A stretch of DNA of 8,155 nt from an uncultured Chlorobiota bacterium (lineage in GTDB: Bacteria > Bacteroidota > Kapaibacteriia > OLB7): contig CAMLOB010000146.1 in assembly GCA_946481475.1 (NCBI GenBank), positions 1 through 8,155 on the forward strand, given 5' to 3'. This document shows, one piece after another, positions 6,664 to 8,155 of the stretch. The position numbers were made by a program, and so were the translations under genes. The stretch's first letter is position 1, and each line of letters opens with the position of its first letter. Under the pieces are notes generated by a model, which was not told the DNA's origin, did no database searches, and saw nothing but the letters and a program-made list of their open reading frames with translations.

Positions 6664-6787
6664 AGGGGAGACGGGACGACCGGTTGAACAGGGGGGCGGA
6701 AGTGATGTCCGATCGACGATGAACAGCCAGGCTCCGGACACCGCCCTGATGAGAAGAAACGGAGACACGTTGGTATTGGTGAATGAG

Positions 6788-6818
6788 GCGAGGGGGATTT
6801 GTTCCCCCTCGCTTTTTT
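6788..6818 (+). terminator. Strong intrinsic terminator
   Basis: A perfect 10-bp stem (GCGAGGGGGA with TCCCCCTCGC) and 5-nt loop are followed by six T and then AATTT. It ends the transcript of the small exported protein, whose stop is about 125 bp upstream. It also argues that the next gene starts downstream of it, not within it. Confidence 0.9.
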
Positions 6819-6872
6819 AATTTAGTCCGACGATCACTCCGCTACTCAATCACGACGTTCAACTCCGTCGCC

Positions 6873-7808
6873 ATGCACAGAATCACACGCACTCCTGTTC
6901 GGCTGTTAACAATCCTTCTCTTTCTTCCTTTTGCCTGCACCGAAGCCGAGCGTGAAATGACGGATTCCCTTCCCGTCGACTCCGTACTCTCTGCCGAAGA
7001 CAGTATAGGGAGATCATCCCCTCCGGTGCTCAGCTACGATCCCGGATGTTCGGACGACCGCCAGTATGCCGGGGGGGAGGACCCCGAGGATTTCGGTATA
7101 AATCGGAAGCGCTATATCCTGCGGGATCTCGCTACCGGCCGGTACCATACGATTGAACTCTGTCATGGCCTGCTTCTGCTCCGTGATGGTGCGATGACTC
7201 TTGACACATTCGAGACGTTGGCCTATACATGGGACTGGCATACTTACGGGCAGTCGGTGGAAGTCCATGATTCCATCATCCTTGCGAACGAGGCTATCGG
7301 GAAGGGGAACAGTCAGTCGGGCTACGTGCAGTTTATCGGAATTGTTGACGGCAGGATAAGACTCTTGGCGCAGGTAGGATCCCGTGGTTATAACCCTGTC
7401 GACTTCGGCTACTATCAGCTCACGTATGAAATAGCTCGGAAGCCGCTCCGGATCTCCTGTCGGGAAGAAGTGTCCGGGACCGGATCGGAAGATGGGGCGT
7501 CACGGGAAATTGAAGGAGAGTATCGCGATCAGATACTGCATCTTGATACGAACGAGCATATTCTTTACAGTCATCGGCTTTCTCTGAGCGGCATACCGTC
7601 ATACCGAGAAGGTAATGTGACCGCTTCGGAAATCACCGGAACCTTTCCAGGAATTCTCTTCTTCTATACGCCGAGGAAGGTCTATATCGGAGGTCGATGG
7701 TGCAATCTCTCCAGACGGCATTCAGGGCATTCGGAAGAAGAGTCGGGCTTATGGACTGAACAGGTGCGGTACAGTGGTAAGGATGGATGGGAGTGTCATT
7801 GCGAATAA
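6873..7808 (+). CDS. Putative lipoprotein of unknown function
   Basis: 311 residues from the ATG at 6873. The frame is open further upstream to 6783, but that would translate the terminator stem and bury the signal sequence, so 6873 is preferred. Residues 1-22 look like a lipoprotein signal: Arg-rich start, LLTILLFLPFAC, with Cys22 as the likely lipidated residue. The lipobox is imperfect (Pro at -3). A Ser/Asp/Glu-rich linker (23-52) leads to a globular part rich in predicted strands: RYILRDLATGRYHTIEL, VQFIGIVDGRIRLLAQVGS, ILHLDTNEHILYSHRLSLSG. There are six further Cys (59, 97, 196, 277, 308, 310), and the protein ends in ECHCE, so disulfides are plausible. I do not recognise a family. A G7 run lies at codons 67-69. 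It stands alone between two terminators and has no visible Shine-Dalgarno. Confidence 0.8.
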   Translation: MHRITRTPVRLLTILLFLPFACTEAEREMTDSLPVDSVLSAEDSIGRSSPPVLSYDPGCSDDRQYAGGEDPEDFGINRKRYILRDLATGRYHTIELCHGLLLLRDGAMTLDTFETLAYTWDWHTYGQSVEVHDSIILANEAIGKGNSQSGYVQFIGIVDGRIRLLAQVGSRGYNPVDFGYYQLTYEIARKPLRISCREEVSGTGSEDGASREIEGEYRDQILHLDTNEHILYSHRLSLSGIPSYREGNVTASEITGTFPGILFFYTPRKVYIGGRWCNLSRRHSGHSEEESGLWTEQVRYSGKDGWECHCE

Positions 7809-7819
7809 AGAAGAACATA

Positions 7820-7868
7820 AAAAGAGGAAGCGCGTAGCGATTATCATTCAGCACGCGCTTCCTCTTTT
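7820..7868. terminator. Bidirectional terminator between convergent genes
   Basis: A perfect 16-bp stem (AAAAGAGGAAGCGCGT at 7820-7835 with its complement at 7853-7868) has a 17-nt loop. T-rich ends occur on both strands (CTCTTTT on plus, CTCTTTTTATG on minus). It lies 11 bp past the lipoprotein stop and 22 bp past the mutase stop, so it can end both transcripts. Confidence 0.85.
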
Positions 7869-7890
7869 GAATCTGATGGGGTGCTTCCGG

Positions 7891-8155
7891 TCAAAAGACC
7901 GGCGTCTCCTCATACACCCCGTAAACCTCCTCAAGCAACCGGCACATCTCCCCGACGGTGACGTAGGCCCGGGCGCAGTCGAGGACCGGAGGCATCAGGT
8001 TCAGTTCTTCCTGCGCGGCCACGCGGAGCGTGTTGAGCGTCTCCTCCACCTTTGCCTGATCGCGTGTCGCTTTCAGTTCGCGGAGGCGTTCAACCTGCTT
8101 CAGCTCCACCTCCTTCGAAATCTGGAGGATCGGGATGTCGATCTCTCCTCCCTCC
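7891..8155 (-). CDS. Methylmalonyl-CoA mutase large (catalytic) subunit, C-terminal fragment
   Basis: The frame enters from the right edge and ends at the TGA at 7891-7893, giving the last 87 residues. The start lies outside the window; the GTG at 8109 is an internal Val codon in EISKEVELKQVERL. The segment matches the end of the catalytic barrel domain of acyl-CoA mutases: VERLRELKATRDQAKVEETL, then NLMPPVLDCARAYVTVGEMCRLLEEVYGVYEE. Family enzymes interconvert methylmalonyl-CoA and succinyl-CoA using adenosylcobalamin. The protein stops right after this domain, so no C-terminal B12-binding domain is fused here; it is expected on a separate small subunit. A related mutase (for example isobutyryl-CoA type) cannot be excluded because the active-site region is not in view. 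It is convergent with the lipoprotein gene and shares its terminator. Confidence 0.93.
   Translation of the reverse strand, partial: EGGEIDIPILQISKEVELKQVERLRELKATRDQAKVEETLNTLRVAAQEELNLMPPVLDCARAYVTVGEMCRLLEEVYGVYEETPVF

Noticed and set aside
5662..6768. A 368-codon minus-strand open frame covering the gap and the small exported gene
   Set aside because: It overlaps a convincing plus-strand gene with a Shine-Dalgarno, signal peptide and terminator, and its translation shows no recognisable domain.
6719..6820. A 33-codon plus-strand frame ending in the T-run
   Set aside because: It reads through the whole intrinsic terminator stem and has no Shine-Dalgarno; a real gene there is unlikely.
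6798..6825. TTTG plus TAATTTAG as a promoter for the lipoprotein gene
   Set aside because: The spacing is only 16 bp instead of 19-21, the second box has a mismatch, and both lie in the preceding terminator.

Overview
The window looks like chromosomal DNA from a member of the Bacteroidota/Chlorobiota (FCB) group. The strongest evidence is a secreted protein ending in a type IX secretion system (T9SS) type A sorting domain. Supporting signs are a TTTG-N20-TAnnTTTG-like promoter, weak or absent Shine-Dalgarno sequences at most starts, and signal peptides ending in AQ. A lineage such as Ignavibacteria/Kapabacteria would fit, but I cannot resolve it from the sequence alone.

Layout. Positions 1-3000 (minus strand) hold two tandem, paralogous, exported proteins built from roughly 17-residue 'Y-x-x-I-G-G-G-x-x-N' repeats. 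The upstream one (1195-3000) is complete. The downstream one (1-1182) runs off the left edge. They are 12 bp apart and probably share the promoter seen at 3156-3187, which has a 22-bp palindrome just upstream of it. Positions 3417-3488 (minus) hold tRNA-Gln(UUG) with its own terminator. Positions 3690-5669 (minus) encode a 659-residue T9SS cargo protein with two LamG-like domains, an Ig/PKD-like domain and the sorting domain, followed by a strong terminator. Positions 5670-6192 are a 523-bp gap at a divergent boundary. Two plus-strand genes follow: a small exported protein of possible YbjN/secretion-chaperone-like fold (6193-6663), then an unrecognised putative lipoprotein (6873-7808). A strong intrinsic terminator separates them. 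At the right edge (7891-8155, minus) is the C-terminus of a methylmalonyl-CoA mutase large subunit, convergent with the lipoprotein gene and sharing a bidirectional terminator with it.

Five of the six protein genes encode exported or surface products, so this is mostly a cell-envelope neighbourhood with a tRNA and a metabolic gene as ordinary neighbours. There is no sign of a mobile element, CRISPR array or defence island. The observation I find most worth checking is a run of nine G in the coding strand of the complete repeat protein (1723-1731). Gain or loss of one base there would truncate the protein before its C-terminal module and coiled coil, so it is a candidate phase-variable surface gene.
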